Source: Gemmobacter lutimaris
GTDB taxonomy: Bacteria > Pseudomonadota > Alphaproteobacteria > Rhodobacterales > Rhodobacteraceae
Assembly: GCF_003570715.1 (NCBI RefSeq)
Contig: NZ_QXXQ01000002.1
Coordinates: 434,001 to 498,000, forward strand
Direction of reading: 5' to 3'
Length of the DNA: 64,000 nucleotides
Shown: one piece after another, positions 8,015-16,715 of the stretch
How the letters are laid out: every line of letters starts with the position of its first letter
Position numbering within the stretch: position 1 is the first letter of the stretch
The notes under the pieces: model-generated
Told to the model about the DNA's origin: nothing
The model's input: the letters and a program-made list of their open reading frames with translations, nothing else
Database searches by the model: none
Made by a program: the position numbers and the translations under genes

Positions 8015-9613
8015 ATGACGTTTGACCTGACCGCGCGCCGTTTCGGGCTTGCCGCAACCGCCGCGCTGATGCTGGGGGCGGCGCCTGTCGCGCTTCTGGC
8101 CGAGACACCGGCCGATGCGTTGGTGATTGCCGATGCGATTGACGACATCGTGTCGCTGGACCCGCAGGAGGCTTACGAGTTTTCGGGTCTCGATGTGGTG
8201 AACAACGTCTATGACGGTCTGGTGGAGCTGGACCCGTCGCAGCCGACCGGCCCGCAGCCGGGCCTTGCCGAAAGCTGGGAGGTGAGCGAGGACGGCAAGA
8301 CCTTCACCTTCAAGATGAAGTCGGGCATTACCTTCAGCAGCGGCAATCCGGTGACGGCCGAGGATGCGGCCTTCTCGCTGCGCCGTGCGGTGAAGATCAA
8401 CAAATCGCCCGCCTTCATCCTCAACCAGTTCGGCTGGACGGCCGAGAATGTGGACGAGATGGTGACGGCCGAGGGCGATACCGTGGTGCTGAAGGTCGAT
8501 CAGCCCTATGCGCCGACCTTCCTCTACAACTGCCTGACCGCCGGTGTCGCCTCTGTCGTCGATATGAAGACGGTGATGGAGCATGAGGTCAACGGCGATA
8601 TGGGCAACGAATGGCTGAAGACCAATTCGGCCGGCACCGGGGCCTTCATCCTGAAAAGCTACAAGCCGAACGAAGGTTACCTGCTGGAAGCGCGTCAGGG
8701 CCATTGGCGCGGCGATGCCAAGGTGAAATCGGTGTTCATGCGCCATGTGCCCGAGGCCGCGACCCAGCGTCTGCTGCTGGAGAAGGGCGATATCGACATC
8801 GCGCGTGAGCTGACGCCGGTGGACATTGAAGGCATCGCCGGAAATGCCGATCTGAAGATCCAGAAGGATGTCGGCGGGCAGATCTTCTATCTGTCGTTCA
8901 ACCAGAAGAACGAGAATTACAAGAACGAGAAGTTCCTCGATGCGATGCGCTGGGCCATCGACTATCAGGGTCTGGCCGACACCGTGCTGAAGGGCAACAT
9001 GGTGGTGCATCAGGCCTTCCTGCCGAAGGGCTATCTGGGCGCGCTGGAAGATACGCCCTACAGCCTTGACGTGGAAAAGGCGAAGGCGCTGCTGGCTGAA
9101 AGTGGCGTGCAGAACCCCAAGGTGGTCATGGATGTGCGCAACGCCGCCGACCGGATGGAAATGGCGCAGTCGATCCAGAACACCTTTGGTCAGGCCGGGA
9201 TCGAGGTAGAGCTGAATATCGGCGAGGGGGCGGAGCAGTTGAAGCGTTACCGCGCGCGCCAGCATGATGCCACGCTGCAAAGCTGGGGCCCGGATTACCC
9301 GGACCCGCAAACCAATGCCGGGTCGTTCGCCTGGAACCCTGACAATGCCGACGAAGCCAAGGTCGGCACGCTGGCCTGGCGCAACGCCTATGATCCCGGC
9401 AAGCTGAACGACATGACCTCGGCCGCGGTGATGGAGCGGGACGGCGACAAACGGAAGGCGATGTATGAGGAAGAGCAGAAGCTTCACCGCGAAACCTCGC
9501 CCTTCATCGTGATGTTCCAGATCGGCTACAACTCGGCCATGCGCAGCAATGTCAGCGGCTTCTACACCGGCGGCGCCATCGACTCGGCTGCCTACTGGCT
9601 TGTGACCAAGTAA
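8015..9613 (+). CDS. peptide ABC transporter, substrate-binding protein (family 5, DppA/OppA-like)
   Basis: This 532-residue periplasmic binding protein starts at ATG 8015 (MTFDLTARRFGLAATAALML). The signal peptide has a twin arginine, a hydrophobic stretch and cleavage near ALLAETPAD, so Tat or Sec export is possible. The family 5 pattern is clear: LDPQEAYEFSGLDVVNNVYD, GLAESWEVSEDGKTFTFKM, NPVTAEDAAFSLRR and a C-terminal YNSAMRSNVSGFY. It is the first gene of the importer. The 155-bp divergent region shared with the dipeptidase has a TTGACA at 7916-7921 but no convincing -10. A GC hairpin after the stop probably lets this gene be expressed above the permease genes. Confidence 0.95.
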   Translation: MTFDLTARRFGLAATAALMLGAAPVALLAETPADALVIADAIDDIVSLDPQEAYEFSGLDVVNNVYDGLVELDPSQPTGPQPGLAESWEVSEDGKTFTFKMKSGITFSSGNPVTAEDAAFSLRRAVKINKSPAFILNQFGWTAENVDEMVTAEGDTVVLKVDQPYAPTFLYNCLTAGVASVVDMKTVMEHEVNGDMGNEWLKTNSAGTGAFILKSYKPNEGYLLEARQGHWRGDAKVKSVFMRHVPEAATQRLLLEKGDIDIARELTPVDIEGIAGNADLKIQKDVGGQIFYLSFNQKNENYKNEKFLDAMRWAIDYQGLADTVLKGNMVVHQAFLPKGYLGALEDTPYSLDVEKAKALLAESGVQNPKVVMDVRNAADRMEMAQSIQNTFGQAGIEVELNIGEGAEQLKRYRARQHDATLQSWGPDYPDPQTNAGSFAWNPDNADEAKVGTLAWRNAYDPGKLNDMTSAAVMERDGDKRKAMYEEEQKLHRETSPFIVMFQIGYNSAMRSNVSGFYTGGAIDSAAYWLVTK

Positions 9614-9620
9614 GATCATG

Positions 9621-9643
9621 CCCCCGGCCGCTCAGGCCGGGGG
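9621..9643 (+). promoter_or_regulatory. GC hairpin between binding-protein and permease genes
   Basis: A perfect 9-bp stem (9621-9629 with 9635-9643) with a 5-nt loop starts 7 bp after the binding-protein stop. There is no strong T-run. It is more likely an mRNA-stabilising or partial-termination element that raises binding-protein levels relative to the permeases, as is known for other ABC operons. That function is inferred. Confidence 0.6.
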
Positions 9644-9655
9644 CTGCCTTGACAT

Positions 9656-10708
9656 ATGACCGTATCGCTTTCCTCCTCCCGCTGGATGGCCCGCCTGCGC
9701 GGCCTTGGCGGCGCGGCCTTTTCACTGGCCGTTACGCTGCTGGGGCTTCTGTTCGTCACCTTCATCATCAGCCGCGTCGTGCCCATCGACCCGGTGATCG
9801 CCATCGTGGGCGAACGCGCCTCGGAGGCGCAGATCGAGGCCGCGCGCGTGGCGCTGGGGCTGGACAAGCCCCTGTGGCAGCAATTCTTCATCTTCGTCGG
9901 CAATGCCTTGCAAGGTGACCTTGGCACCTCGATCCGCACGGGCGAGCCGGTGATTCAGGCTGTCGCGCGTGCCTTCCCGGCGACGCTGGAGCTTGCGACG
10001 CTGGCCACCATCCTCGGCGTCATCGCAGGGGTGCCTGCGGGTGTGCTTGCGGCGACGCGGCCGGGCAGTCTGGCCGACCATTTCGTGCGGCTGGTCGGGC
10101 TGATGGGCTATTCCATGCCGGTGTTCTGGCTGGGGCTGATCGGGCTTTTGCTGTTCTACGGCGTGCTGGGTTGGGTCGGCGGGCCGGGGCGGCTGGATGC
10201 GGCCTTCGACATGTTCTACGAATTCGAGGTGACGCCCTATACCGGCATGATCCTGATCGACACCGCGCTGGCCGGGCGATGGGACATGTTCGTCAATGCC
10301 ATTTCCCATATCATTCTGCCCGCCGGGCTGCTGGGCTATGTCTCCATGGCCTATATCAGCCGGATGACCCGCAGTTTCATGATGAATGAACTGGGGCAGG
10401 AATATATCACCACCGCCCGGGTGAAGGGCATGCCGGAATGGCGGGTGATCTGGGTGCATGCCATGCGCAACGTCATGGTGCCGCTGATCACCGTCATCGC
10501 GCTGAGCTATGCCTATCTGCTGGAAGGTTCTGTGCTGACCGAGACGATCTTCGCATGGCCGGGCCTTGGCAGCTACATCACCGACGCGCTGCTGGTGAAT
10601 GACATGCCCGCCGTGCTGGGCGGCACGGTCGTGGTGGGCGTGGCCTTCGTGGTGCTGAACCTTGTTTCCGACCTGCTGTATCGGCTGGTCGATCCGCGTG
10701 CGAGGTAA
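9656..10708 (+). CDS. peptide ABC transporter permease (DppB-like)
   Basis: This 350-residue inner-membrane permease has about six hydrophobic segments. The N-terminal TLLGLLFVTFIISRVVPIDP and the loop GLDKPLWQQFFIFVGNALQGDLGTS (positions about 9857-9930) are typical of DppB/OppB. The EAA-loop (QEYITTARVKGMPEWRVIWV) contacts the ATPase. It starts at ATG 9656 without a strong Shine-Dalgarno and is followed 4 bp later by the second permease. Confidence 0.93.
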   Translation: MTVSLSSSRWMARLRGLGGAAFSLAVTLLGLLFVTFIISRVVPIDPVIAIVGERASEAQIEAARVALGLDKPLWQQFFIFVGNALQGDLGTSIRTGEPVIQAVARAFPATLELATLATILGVIAGVPAGVLAATRPGSLADHFVRLVGLMGYSMPVFWLGLIGLLLFYGVLGWVGGPGRLDAAFDMFYEFEVTPYTGMILIDTALAGRWDMFVNAISHIILPAGLLGYVSMAYISRMTRSFMMNELGQEYITTARVKGMPEWRVIWVHAMRNVMVPLITVIALSYAYLLEGSVLTETIFAWPGLGSYITDALLVNDMPAVLGGTVVVGVAFVVLNLVSDLLYRLVDPRAR

Positions 10709-10712
10709 GGCG

Positions 10713-11618
10713 ATGACCACATTGACCCAATGGCTGCGCGACCCGAACCCGACCTCGCGGCGGCAGGCGAAGCTTGGCCAGTTGTGGCTGGGCTGGCTGC
10801 GTCTGAAACGCAACCCGCTGGCCATGGCCGGGCTGGTCATCATCGGGCTTTTGCTGGTGATCGCGGCTTTCGCGCCGGTGCTGGCGACCCATGACCCGAT
10901 CGCACAGAACCTGCAAAACCGCCTGCAACCGCCGCTGACGCCGGGGCACTGGCTGGGCACCGACGACTTCGGCCGCGATATCTGGAGCCGGATTGTCTAT
11001 GGCTCGCGCATCACGCTTTACATCATCGCGCTGGTGGCGGTGACGGCGCCCTTGATTGGCCTCATGGTCGGCACGGTCGCGGGCTATTTCGGCGGCTGGG
11101 TCGATGCGGTGCTGATGCGGCTGACAGACATCTTCCTCGCCTTCCCGCGTCTGATCCTCGCACTGGCGCTGGTTGCGGTGCTGGGGCCGGGGATCGAAAA
11201 TGCGGTGCTGGCCATCGCGCTGACCGCATGGCCGCCCTATGCCCGCGTCGCCCGGGCCGAAACGCTGACCGTGCGCAATTCCGACTATATCGCGGCCGTG
11301 CGCCTGCAAGGGGCGGGCGCGGGGCGGATCATCTGGGGCCATATCGTGCCGATGTGCCTGCCTTCGGTCATCATCCGGGTGACGCTGGACATGGCCGGGG
11401 TGATCCTGATTGCCGCCGGTCTGGGCTTCCTTGGCCTTGGCGCACAACCGCCCTTGTCGGAATGGGGTCTGATGATCAGCGCGGGCCGCAAATACCTGTT
11501 CGAACAATGGTGGGTCGCCACCATGCCGGGCCTTGCCATCTTCATCGTCAGCCTTGGCTTCAACCTGCTGGGCGATGGCTTGCGTGATGTGCTGGACCCG
11601 AGGAGTGCCGCGAAATGA
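10713..11618 (+). CDS. peptide ABC transporter permease (DppC-like)
   Basis: This is a 301-residue permease starting at ATG 10713 (MTTLTQWLRDPNPTSRR). It has the DppC/OppC N-terminal pattern: a first membrane segment, then LGTDDFGRDIWSRIVYGSR, a family hallmark, and the EAA-loop SDYIAAVRLQGAGAGRIIWGH. About six hydrophobic segments are seen. The stop overlaps the ATPase start (ATGA, 11615-11618). It pairs with the preceding permease to form the channel. Confidence 0.93.
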   Translation: MTTLTQWLRDPNPTSRRQAKLGQLWLGWLRLKRNPLAMAGLVIIGLLLVIAAFAPVLATHDPIAQNLQNRLQPPLTPGHWLGTDDFGRDIWSRIVYGSRITLYIIALVAVTAPLIGLMVGTVAGYFGGWVDAVLMRLTDIFLAFPRLILALALVAVLGPGIENAVLAIALTAWPPYARVARAETLTVRNSDYIAAVRLQGAGAGRIIWGHIVPMCLPSVIIRVTLDMAGVILIAAGLGFLGLGAQPPLSEWGLMISAGRKYLFEQWWVATMPGLAIFIVSLGFNLLGDGLRDVLDPRSAAK

Positions 11619-12451
11619 CGCTGCTGTCGGTGAAGAACCTGCGCGTGACCTTCGAGACCGAAACCGGGCCGGTGGAGGCCGTGCGCGGTGTCTCGTTCAG
11701 CCTCGGGCGGGAACGGCTGGGCATCGTCGGGGAAAGCGGCTCGGGCAAGACGATGACCGGGCGGTCGGTTCTGCGGCTGATCCGACCGCCGGGGCGGATC
11801 GAGGCGGACGAGATGCGCTTTGACGGGCAAGACCTGATGCGCCTCACGGAACGCGAGATGCGTGCCCTGCGCGGCCCCCGCATCGCCATGGTGATGCAGG
11901 ACCCGAAATACAGCCTCAACCCGGTGATGCGGGTGGGCGAGCAGTTGATGGAGGGGCTGCGCAAGCGCGACCGGCTGAGCCGACCGCAGGCCCGCGCCAA
12001 GGCCATCGCCGCGCTGGAGGCGGTGCAGATCCGCGACCCGGAACGGGTGATGGAGGCTTATCCGCATGAACTGTCCGGCGGGATGGGCCAGCGGGTGATG
12101 ATTGCCATGATGCTGATCCCGAACCCCGATCTGCTGATCGCGGATGAGCCGACCAGCGCGCTGGATGTCACGGTGCAGGCCGAGGTTCTGAAGATCCTTG
12201 ACGATCTGGTGCGCAGCCGGGGCATGGGGCTGATCTTCATCAGCCACGACCTGCGGCTGGTGGCGCGGTTCTGCGACCGGGTGCTGGTGATGTACAAGGG
12301 CCGGGTGGTCGAGGAACTGGCGGCAGGGGATCTGTTGAACGCGAAGCATCCCTATACGCAGGGTCTGCTGAACTGCCTGCCGCGCATCGGCGGCGACCGG
12401 GGCCCTCTGCCGGGGCTGGACCGCGATGCCGCATGGGCGAAGGAAGCCTGA
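11615..12451 (+). CDS. peptide ABC transporter ATPase (DppD-like)
   Basis: This 278-residue ATPase has Walker A GESGSGKT, signature LSGGMGQRV, Walker B LLIADEP and the H-loop ISHDLRLV. The C-terminal KHPYTQGLLNCLPRIGGDRG is the start of the oligopeptide-transporter extension, but the protein is shorter than typical DppD (about 320-330 residues). It overlaps the upstream permease by 4 bp and is followed 1 bp later by a second ATPase. Confidence 0.93.
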   Translation: MTLLSVKNLRVTFETETGPVEAVRGVSFSLGRERLGIVGESGSGKTMTGRSVLRLIRPPGRIEADEMRFDGQDLMRLTEREMRALRGPRIAMVMQDPKYSLNPVMRVGEQLMEGLRKRDRLSRPQARAKAIAALEAVQIRDPERVMEAYPHELSGGMGQRVMIAMMLIPNPDLLIADEPTSALDVTVQAEVLKILDDLVRSRGMGLIFISHDLRLVARFCDRVLVMYKGRVVEELAAGDLLNAKHPYTQGLLNCLPRIGGDRGPLPGLDRDAAWAKEA

Positions 12452-12452
12452 G

Positions 12453-13202
12453 ATGAGCCTGATCGAGATCGACGACCTTTCGGTCACCTTCACCGCGCAG
12501 GGCCGCGAGGTACGCGCGGTGCAGGGCGTCAGCCTGCGCGTCGATGTGCGCGAAAGTTTCGGGCTGGTCGGCGAAAGCGGTTCGGGCAAATCCACCATCC
12601 TGCGGGCGATCTGCGGCCTTGCGCCGGTGTCGGGCGGCAGTATCCGCATCGGTGGCGAGGTGCTGCGCCACGACCGCGCCTTTGCCCGTCGAGTGCAGAT
12701 GGTTTTTCAGGACCCCTACGCCAGCCTGCACCCGAGGCACACGCTGGACCGCACGCTGTCGGAGCCGCTGGCCATTCATGGCATTGGCGGCGCGGATCAG
12801 CGGGTGATGCGGGCGCTGGAGGATGTGGGCCTGCCGTCCAGCTTTCGCTTCCGCTATCCGCATCAGCTTTCGGGCGGGCAGCGCCAGCGCGTCGCCATCG
12901 CCCGCGCGCTGATGCTGGAACCGGAAATCCTGCTTTTGGACGAGCCGACCTCCGCGCTGGATGCCAGCGTTCAGGCCGAGGTGCTGAACCTGCTGGCGCG
13001 GCTGCGGGCGGAACGGGGGCTGACCTTCCTGATGGTCAGCCATGACCTCGCCGTGATCGACCATATGTGCGACCGGGTGCTGGTAATGCAGCACGGCCGC
13101 GCGGTGGAGGAGTTGACGCGCGCGGAACTGGCCGGAGCGCGGATGCAGACCGATTACGCCCGCAGCCTGTTCGAGGCCAGCGCCGACCGGCTGATGGGGT
13201 AG
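12453..13202 (+). CDS. peptide ABC transporter ATPase (DppF-like)
   Basis: This 249-residue ATPase starts at ATG 12453. Walker A GESGSGKST, QMVFQDPYASLHPRHTL, signature LSGGQRQRV, Walker B LLLDEP and H-loop VSHDLAVI are all intact. It ends shortly after TDYARSLFEAS, so it lacks most of the C-terminal extension of longer DppF proteins. It is the last gene of the importer; its TAG stop lies inside a terminator hairpin. Confidence 0.93.
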   Translation: MSLIEIDDLSVTFTAQGREVRAVQGVSLRVDVRESFGLVGESGSGKSTILRAICGLAPVSGGSIRIGGEVLRHDRAFARRVQMVFQDPYASLHPRHTLDRTLSEPLAIHGIGGADQRVMRALEDVGLPSSFRFRYPHQLSGGQRQRVAIARALMLEPEILLLDEPTSALDASVQAEVLNLLARLRAERGLTFLMVSHDLAVIDHMCDRVLVMQHGRAVEELTRAELAGARMQTDYARSLFEASADRLMG

Positions 13203-13221
13203 GGGGCCAATGGCCCCCTTT
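13201..13221 (+). terminator. terminator of the peptide importer operon
   Basis: An 8-bp GC stem (13201-13208 with 13212-13219) and a 3-nt loop run into TTT. The stem starts inside the stop codon of the last ATPase gene. It may also serve the convergent GST gene ending at 13227. Confidence 0.6.
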
Positions 13222-13226
13222 CCGGT

Positions 13227-13919
13227 TCAGCCCCGCGCGGGGATTTTCATGCCGCGCTGCACGGCCGGGCGGGCAAGGAAACGCTCCAGATAGGCGGGCA
13301 CGTTCTTCAAATCGTCCCAGCCGGCGATTCCGGCAGCCTTGTAGAAGTTCAGCAGCGTGTTGAGCCAGGGACAGATCGCAATATCGGCGATCGAGAACTC
13401 GCCTGCGATCCAGTCGCGCCCCTCCAGCGCACCATCCAGCACCTTCAGCAGCCGTGCCGCCTCGGCGCGGTAGCGTTCCTTCGGGCGGGGATCGTCGATC
13501 TCTTTCCCCGCGAAATGGTGGAAAAAGCCCAACTGGCCGAACATCGGCCCAAGCCCGCCCATCTGGAACATCAGCCATTGCAGCACCTCGTAACGGCGGT
13601 CCTGCGGCAGCAGCTTGCCCGATTTCTCGGCCAGATAGATCAGGATGGCGCCGCTTTCGAACAGTGGCAGGGGCGTGCCGCCGGGGCCGTTCGGATCAAG
13701 GATCGCGGGGATCTTGTTGTTGGGGTTGAGGCTCAGGAATTCCGGGCTGAACTGGTCATTGGTGCCGAAATCAACCAGATGCGCCTCGTAATCGAGGCCC
13801 ATTTCCTCCAGCGCGATGGAAACCTTGACCCCGTTCGGCGTGGTCAGGGAGTAAAGCTGGATCGCCTCGGGGCGGGTGGCGGGCCAGCGGCGGGTAATCG
13901 GGAAACCGGCAAGCGTCAT
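13227..13919 (-). CDS. glutathione S-transferase family protein (YghU/YfcG-like)
   Basis: This 230-residue protein starts at ATG 13919. The N-terminal thioredoxin-like domain carries the Nu-class motif [20 protein letters not shown] and the glutathione-binding [12 protein letters not shown] and [16 protein letters not shown]. The helical C-terminal domain includes [12 protein letters not shown]. These enzymes show disulfide-bond reductase activity on glutathione disulfides; the substrate here is unknown. It is a single gene, convergent with the ABC operon. Confidence 0.9.
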   Translation of the reverse strand: MTLAGFPITRRWPATRPEAIQLYSLTTPNGVKVSIALEEMGLDYEAHLVDFGTNDQFSPEFLSLNPNNKIPAILDPNGPGGTPLPLFESGAILIYLAEKSGKLLPQDRRYEVLQWLMFQMGGLGPMFGQLGFFHHFAGKEIDDPRPKERYRAEAARLLKVLDGALEGRDWIAGEFSIADIAICPWLNTLLNFYKAAGIAGWDDLKNVPAYLERFLARPAVQRGMKIPARG

Positions 13920-14081
13920 ATGGCAGCCTTTCTGTTGCGCTGTGACAGAGGTAAGCCCAATTTCCCCATCACAAAACCCATATGGATGTGCGATAGTGCG
14001 CCTACGTCTGTGCGGGCAGACGCCGGAAACATGGCGCCATGTGAAGCGCCAGCCGGTCAGGTCACAAGAAGGGACTGGGTA

Positions 14082-14507
14082 ATGCTTAATGAATTCAAGG
14101 CGTTCATCGCAAAAGGCAATGTGGTGGACCTTGCGGTCGGTATCATCATCGGCGCGGCCTTTACCGCCATCGTCAACTCGCTGGTAGCGGATCTGATCAA
14201 CCCGATCATCGGCGTGGTCACCGGGGGGATCGACTTCTCGAACCTGTTCATCAATCTGGGCGATGGCGATTATACCTCGCTTGCCGCCGCGAAAGAGGCT
14301 GGCGCACCTGTCTTCGCCTATGGCTCGTTCATCACCGCCATCATCAACTTCCTGATCATCGCCTGGGTGGTGTTCCTGATCGTGAAGGCCGTGAACCGCC
14401 TGAAAGAGGCGACCGCCCGCAAGGAAGAAGCCGCCGCCGCTGCCGCACCGGCAGGCCCGAGCGAGCTGGATGTTCTGCTGGAAATCCGCGACGCGCTGAA
14501 AAAGTGA
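14082..14507 (+). CDS. mscL: large-conductance mechanosensitive channel MscL
   Basis: This 141-residue protein matches MscL throughout: [27 protein letters not shown] at the N-terminal amphipathic helix and first membrane helix, then a second helix ([21 protein letters not shown]) and a C-terminal helical bundle ending [13 protein letters not shown]. The channel opens under membrane tension to release osmolytes. The start ATG 14082 follows AGAAGGGA. A strong bidirectional terminator follows. Confidence 0.97.
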   Translation: MLNEFKAFIAKGNVVDLAVGIIIGAAFTAIVNSLVADLINPIIGVVTGGIDFSNLFINLGDGDYTSLAAAKEAGAPVFAYGSFITAIINFLIIAWVVFLIVKAVNRLKEATARKEEAAAAAAPAGPSELDVLLEIRDALKK

Positions 14508-14520
14508 TTGCGTGAAATTC

Positions 14521-14550
14521 AAAAGCCCCCCGCATCGGCGGGGGGCTTTT
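14521..14550. terminator. bidirectional terminator between mscL and ald
   Basis: A perfect 13-bp stem (14521-14533 with 14538-14550) with a 4-nt loop is flanked by A-run and T-run, so it can act on both convergent transcripts. Confidence 0.9.
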
Positions 14551-14571
14551 TCGTGTCGGAATGTCCGGTTC

Positions 14572-15690
14572 TTACAGGTCCAGCGCCTCGGCGGCGGTGA
14601 TCGTCGGCAGGCCGAGCGCGGTGCCAACCGCGGCATAGGTCAGCTTGCCCTTGTGGGTGTTCAGCCCGGCCAGCAGATGCCTGTCTTCGGCGCAGGCGCG
14701 TTTCCAGCCCTTGTCGGCCAGTGCCAGCATGAAGGGCATGGTGGCATTGCCAAGTGCCTGGGTCGAGGTGCGGGCAACCGCGCCGGGCATGTTGGCGACG
14801 CAGTAATGCATGATGCCATCGACTTCGTAGATCGGGTCCTGATGCGTCGTGGCGTGTGAGGTCTCGAAGCAACCGCCCTGGTCGATGGCCACATCCACCA
14901 GCGCCGCGCCCGGCTTCAACTCGGCCAGTTGCGCGCGGGAAATCAGCTTGGGCGCCGCCGCACCGGGGATCAGAACCGCCCCGATGATCAGATCAGCCTC
15001 GCGCGCCAGCGCGATGGTATTGGCCGCGCTGGCATAGGCGTTCTTGAAATCACGCCCGAACACATCGTCCAGATAGCGCAGCCGGTTCACCGAACGGTCG
15101 ATCACCGTGACATCGGCGCCCATTCCGGCGGCGATTTTGGCCGCATGGGTGCCGACCACCCCGCCGCCGATGACCAGCACCTTGCCCGGCAGCACACCCG
15201 GCACACCGCCCAGCAGCACACCGCGCCCGCCATTGGCTTTTTGCAGCGTCCAGGCGCCAACCTGTGGCGCCAGACGCCCGGCGACCTCGGACATCGGGGC
15301 CAGCAGCGGCAGCCCGCCACGATCATCGGTCACGGTTTCATAGGCAATTGCGGTCACGCCGCTGTCCAGCAGGTCTTTGGTCTGGGCCGGATCCGGCGCC
15401 AGATGCAGATAGGTGAACAGCACCTGACCCTTGCGCAGGCGCTTGCGCTCCACCGCCTGCGGCTCTTTCACCTTCACGATCATATCGGCTTGGGCAAAGA
15501 CCTCTTCCGCCGTGCCGAGGATGGTGGCGCCTGCCGCCACATAATCCGCATCGGAAAACCCGGCTCCGGCGCCTGCATTGGTTTCGACCATGACGCCATG
15601 GCCGTGATTTACCGCCTCTTTTACCGCGTCGGGAGTCATCCCGACGCGAAATTCCTGCGGTTTGATTTCTTTCGGGCAACCGATCTTCAT
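14572..15690 (-). CDS. ald: alanine dehydrogenase
   Basis: This 372-residue enzyme reversibly deaminates L-alanine to pyruvate with NAD. The start ATG 15690 gives MKIGCPKEIKPQEFRVGMTP, the standard N-terminus. The NAD-binding Rossmann segment VIGGGVVGTHAAKIAAGMGADVTVID is near residue 170, and the substrate residues lie in the early RVGMTP and YLHLAPD blocks. Length is normal (about 370). It is divergent from an Lrp/AsnC gene, as in other bacteria where that regulator controls ald. Confidence 0.96.
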   Translation of the reverse strand: MKIGCPKEIKPQEFRVGMTPDAVKEAVNHGHGVMVETNAGAGAGFSDADYVAAGATILGTAEEVFAQADMIVKVKEPQAVERKRLRKGQVLFTYLHLAPDPAQTKDLLDSGVTAIAYETVTDDRGGLPLLAPMSEVAGRLAPQVGAWTLQKANGGRGVLLGGVPGVLPGKVLVIGGGVVGTHAAKIAAGMGADVTVIDRSVNRLRYLDDVFGRDFKNAYASAANTIALAREADLIIGAVLIPGAAAPKLISRAQLAELKPGAALVDVAIDQGGCFETSHATTHQDPIYEVDGIMHYCVANMPGAVARTSTQALGNATMPFMLALADKGWKRACAEDRHLLAGLNTHKGKLTYAAVGTALGLPTITAAEALDL

Positions 15691-15839
15691 GTGTCTCACT
15701 CCCTGAACGCCGCTTGTCGTGGGCATCCCCGCGCGGCCTGTGCCTTCCAGCCTGCCGCAGAATCCAGGGAAGAAGTTGCTTTTCCGGCTGCATCCTGCCA
15801 GATGCTGTGCAAGAATGTAGAACGAAACAGGCTAACAAC

Positions 15840-15853
15840 CGAAGAAATCTTCG
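15840..15853. promoter_or_regulatory. candidate operator of the Lrp/AsnC regulator
   Basis: The perfect inverted repeat CGAAGA-AA-TCTTCG sits 5 bp before the regulator's start codon in the ald/regulator divergent region. Lrp/AsnC proteins bind such dyads, so this may be an autoregulatory site. The assignment rests on position and symmetry only. Confidence 0.45.
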
Positions 15854-15858
15854 AAACC

Positions 15859-16317
15859 ATGGAACTTGACGCAACAGACCGCCGCATTCTTGCTGCATTG
15901 CAGAAAGATGGCCGCATCACCAATGCTGAACTGTCGGAACAGGTGCATCTGTCGGCCTCGGCCTGCCACCGCCGGGTGCAGCGGTTGGAAGAGGAGGGGT
16001 TCATCGCGGGCTATGTCGCGCTGCTGGACCCGCGCCGCCTTGGCCGCCCGACCACGGTGTTCGTGGAAATTACCCTGCAAGGGCAGGCCGACGAATTGCT
16101 GGACGCCTTTGAACGCCAGGTCGCGCGTATCCCCGACATTCTTGAATGTCACCTGATGGCGGGCAGCGCCGATTACCTGTTGAAGATCGTGGCCGAGGAT
16201 ACCGAGGATTTTGCGCGCATCCATCGCCAATACCTCAGCCGCCTGCCGGGCGTGGCGCAGATGCAAAGCTCCTTTGCGCTGCGCACGGTGGTCAAGACCA
16301 CGGCCTATTCGGTTTGA
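15859..16317 (+). CDS. Lrp/AsnC family regulator, probable regulator of ald
   Basis: This 152-residue protein has an N-terminal winged helix (MELDATDRRILAALQKDGRITNAELSEQVHLSASACHRRVQRLE) and a C-terminal RAM ligand-binding domain (residues about 65-150; DILECHLMAGSADYLLKIVAED). Such proteins sense amino acids as octamers. Divergent placement from ald strongly suggests alanine-responsive control of ald. An in-frame upstream start is possible, but ATG 15859 matches family N-termini. Confidence 0.92.
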   Translation: MELDATDRRILAALQKDGRITNAELSEQVHLSASACHRRVQRLEEEGFIAGYVALLDPRRLGRPTTVFVEITLQGQADELLDAFERQVARIPDILECHLMAGSADYLLKIVAEDTEDFARIHRQYLSRLPGVAQMQSSFALRTVVKTTAYSV

Positions 16318-16334
16318 CGCCTCGAAAATTGAAA

Positions 16335-16359
16335 AACCCCCGGCCATGGCGCGGGGGTT
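16335..16359. terminator. terminator between the Lrp gene and rpsU
   Basis: An 8-bp stem (16335-16342 with 16352-16359) with a 9-nt loop lies after the convergent stops. On the minus strand it runs into TTTTT, so it mainly serves rpsU. Confidence 0.75.
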
Positions 16360-16402
16360 CCTCGAAAGGCGGGTTACCCCGCCCAGAGTTCAGACACGTC
16401 TC

Positions 16403-16609
16403 TCAGAGAGCGCCTTCACGTTGAGCCTTCTTGCGCGCGAGCTTGCGCGCACGGCGGATCGCTTCGGCTTGCTCACGGGCTTTCTTGACCGACGGCTTCT
16501 CGAAATGCTGCTTGAGCTTCATTTCGCGGAACACGCCTTCGCGCTGGAGCTTTTTCTTCAGGGCGCGGAGCGCCTGTTCGACGTTGTTGTCACGAACGCT
16601 GACCTGCAT
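16403..16609 (-). CDS. rpsU: 30S ribosomal protein S21
   Basis: This 68-residue basic protein, [20 protein letters not shown], is S21 along its whole length, with the conserved [24 protein letters not shown] and an Arg/Lys-rich tail. It assists initiation on the small subunit. AGGAAGG precedes ATG 16609. It is divergent from the COQ9-family gene, a common alphaproteobacterial arrangement. Confidence 0.97.
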   Translation of the reverse strand: MQVSVRDNNVEQALRALKKKLQREGVFREMKLKQHFEKPSVKKAREQAEAIRRARKLARKKAQREGAL

Positions 16610-16662
16610 GTGGTTGTCACCACCTTCCTAAGCTAGAGTTGCACTGATGTGCAGGCCTGCGG

Positions 16663-16691
16663 GCCATAGCAAAAGCCGCGCGACTTGTCTA
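16663..16691 (-). promoter_or_regulatory. candidate rpsU promoter
   Basis: On the minus strand TAGACA (16686-16691) and TATGGC (16663-16668) are separated by exactly 17 bp, giving a leader of about 50 nt before rpsU. The -35 deviates at one position from TTGACA. Confidence 0.45.
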
Positions 16692-16715
16692 CCTTCCGAC
16701 GGGAAAGGAGCCGCC

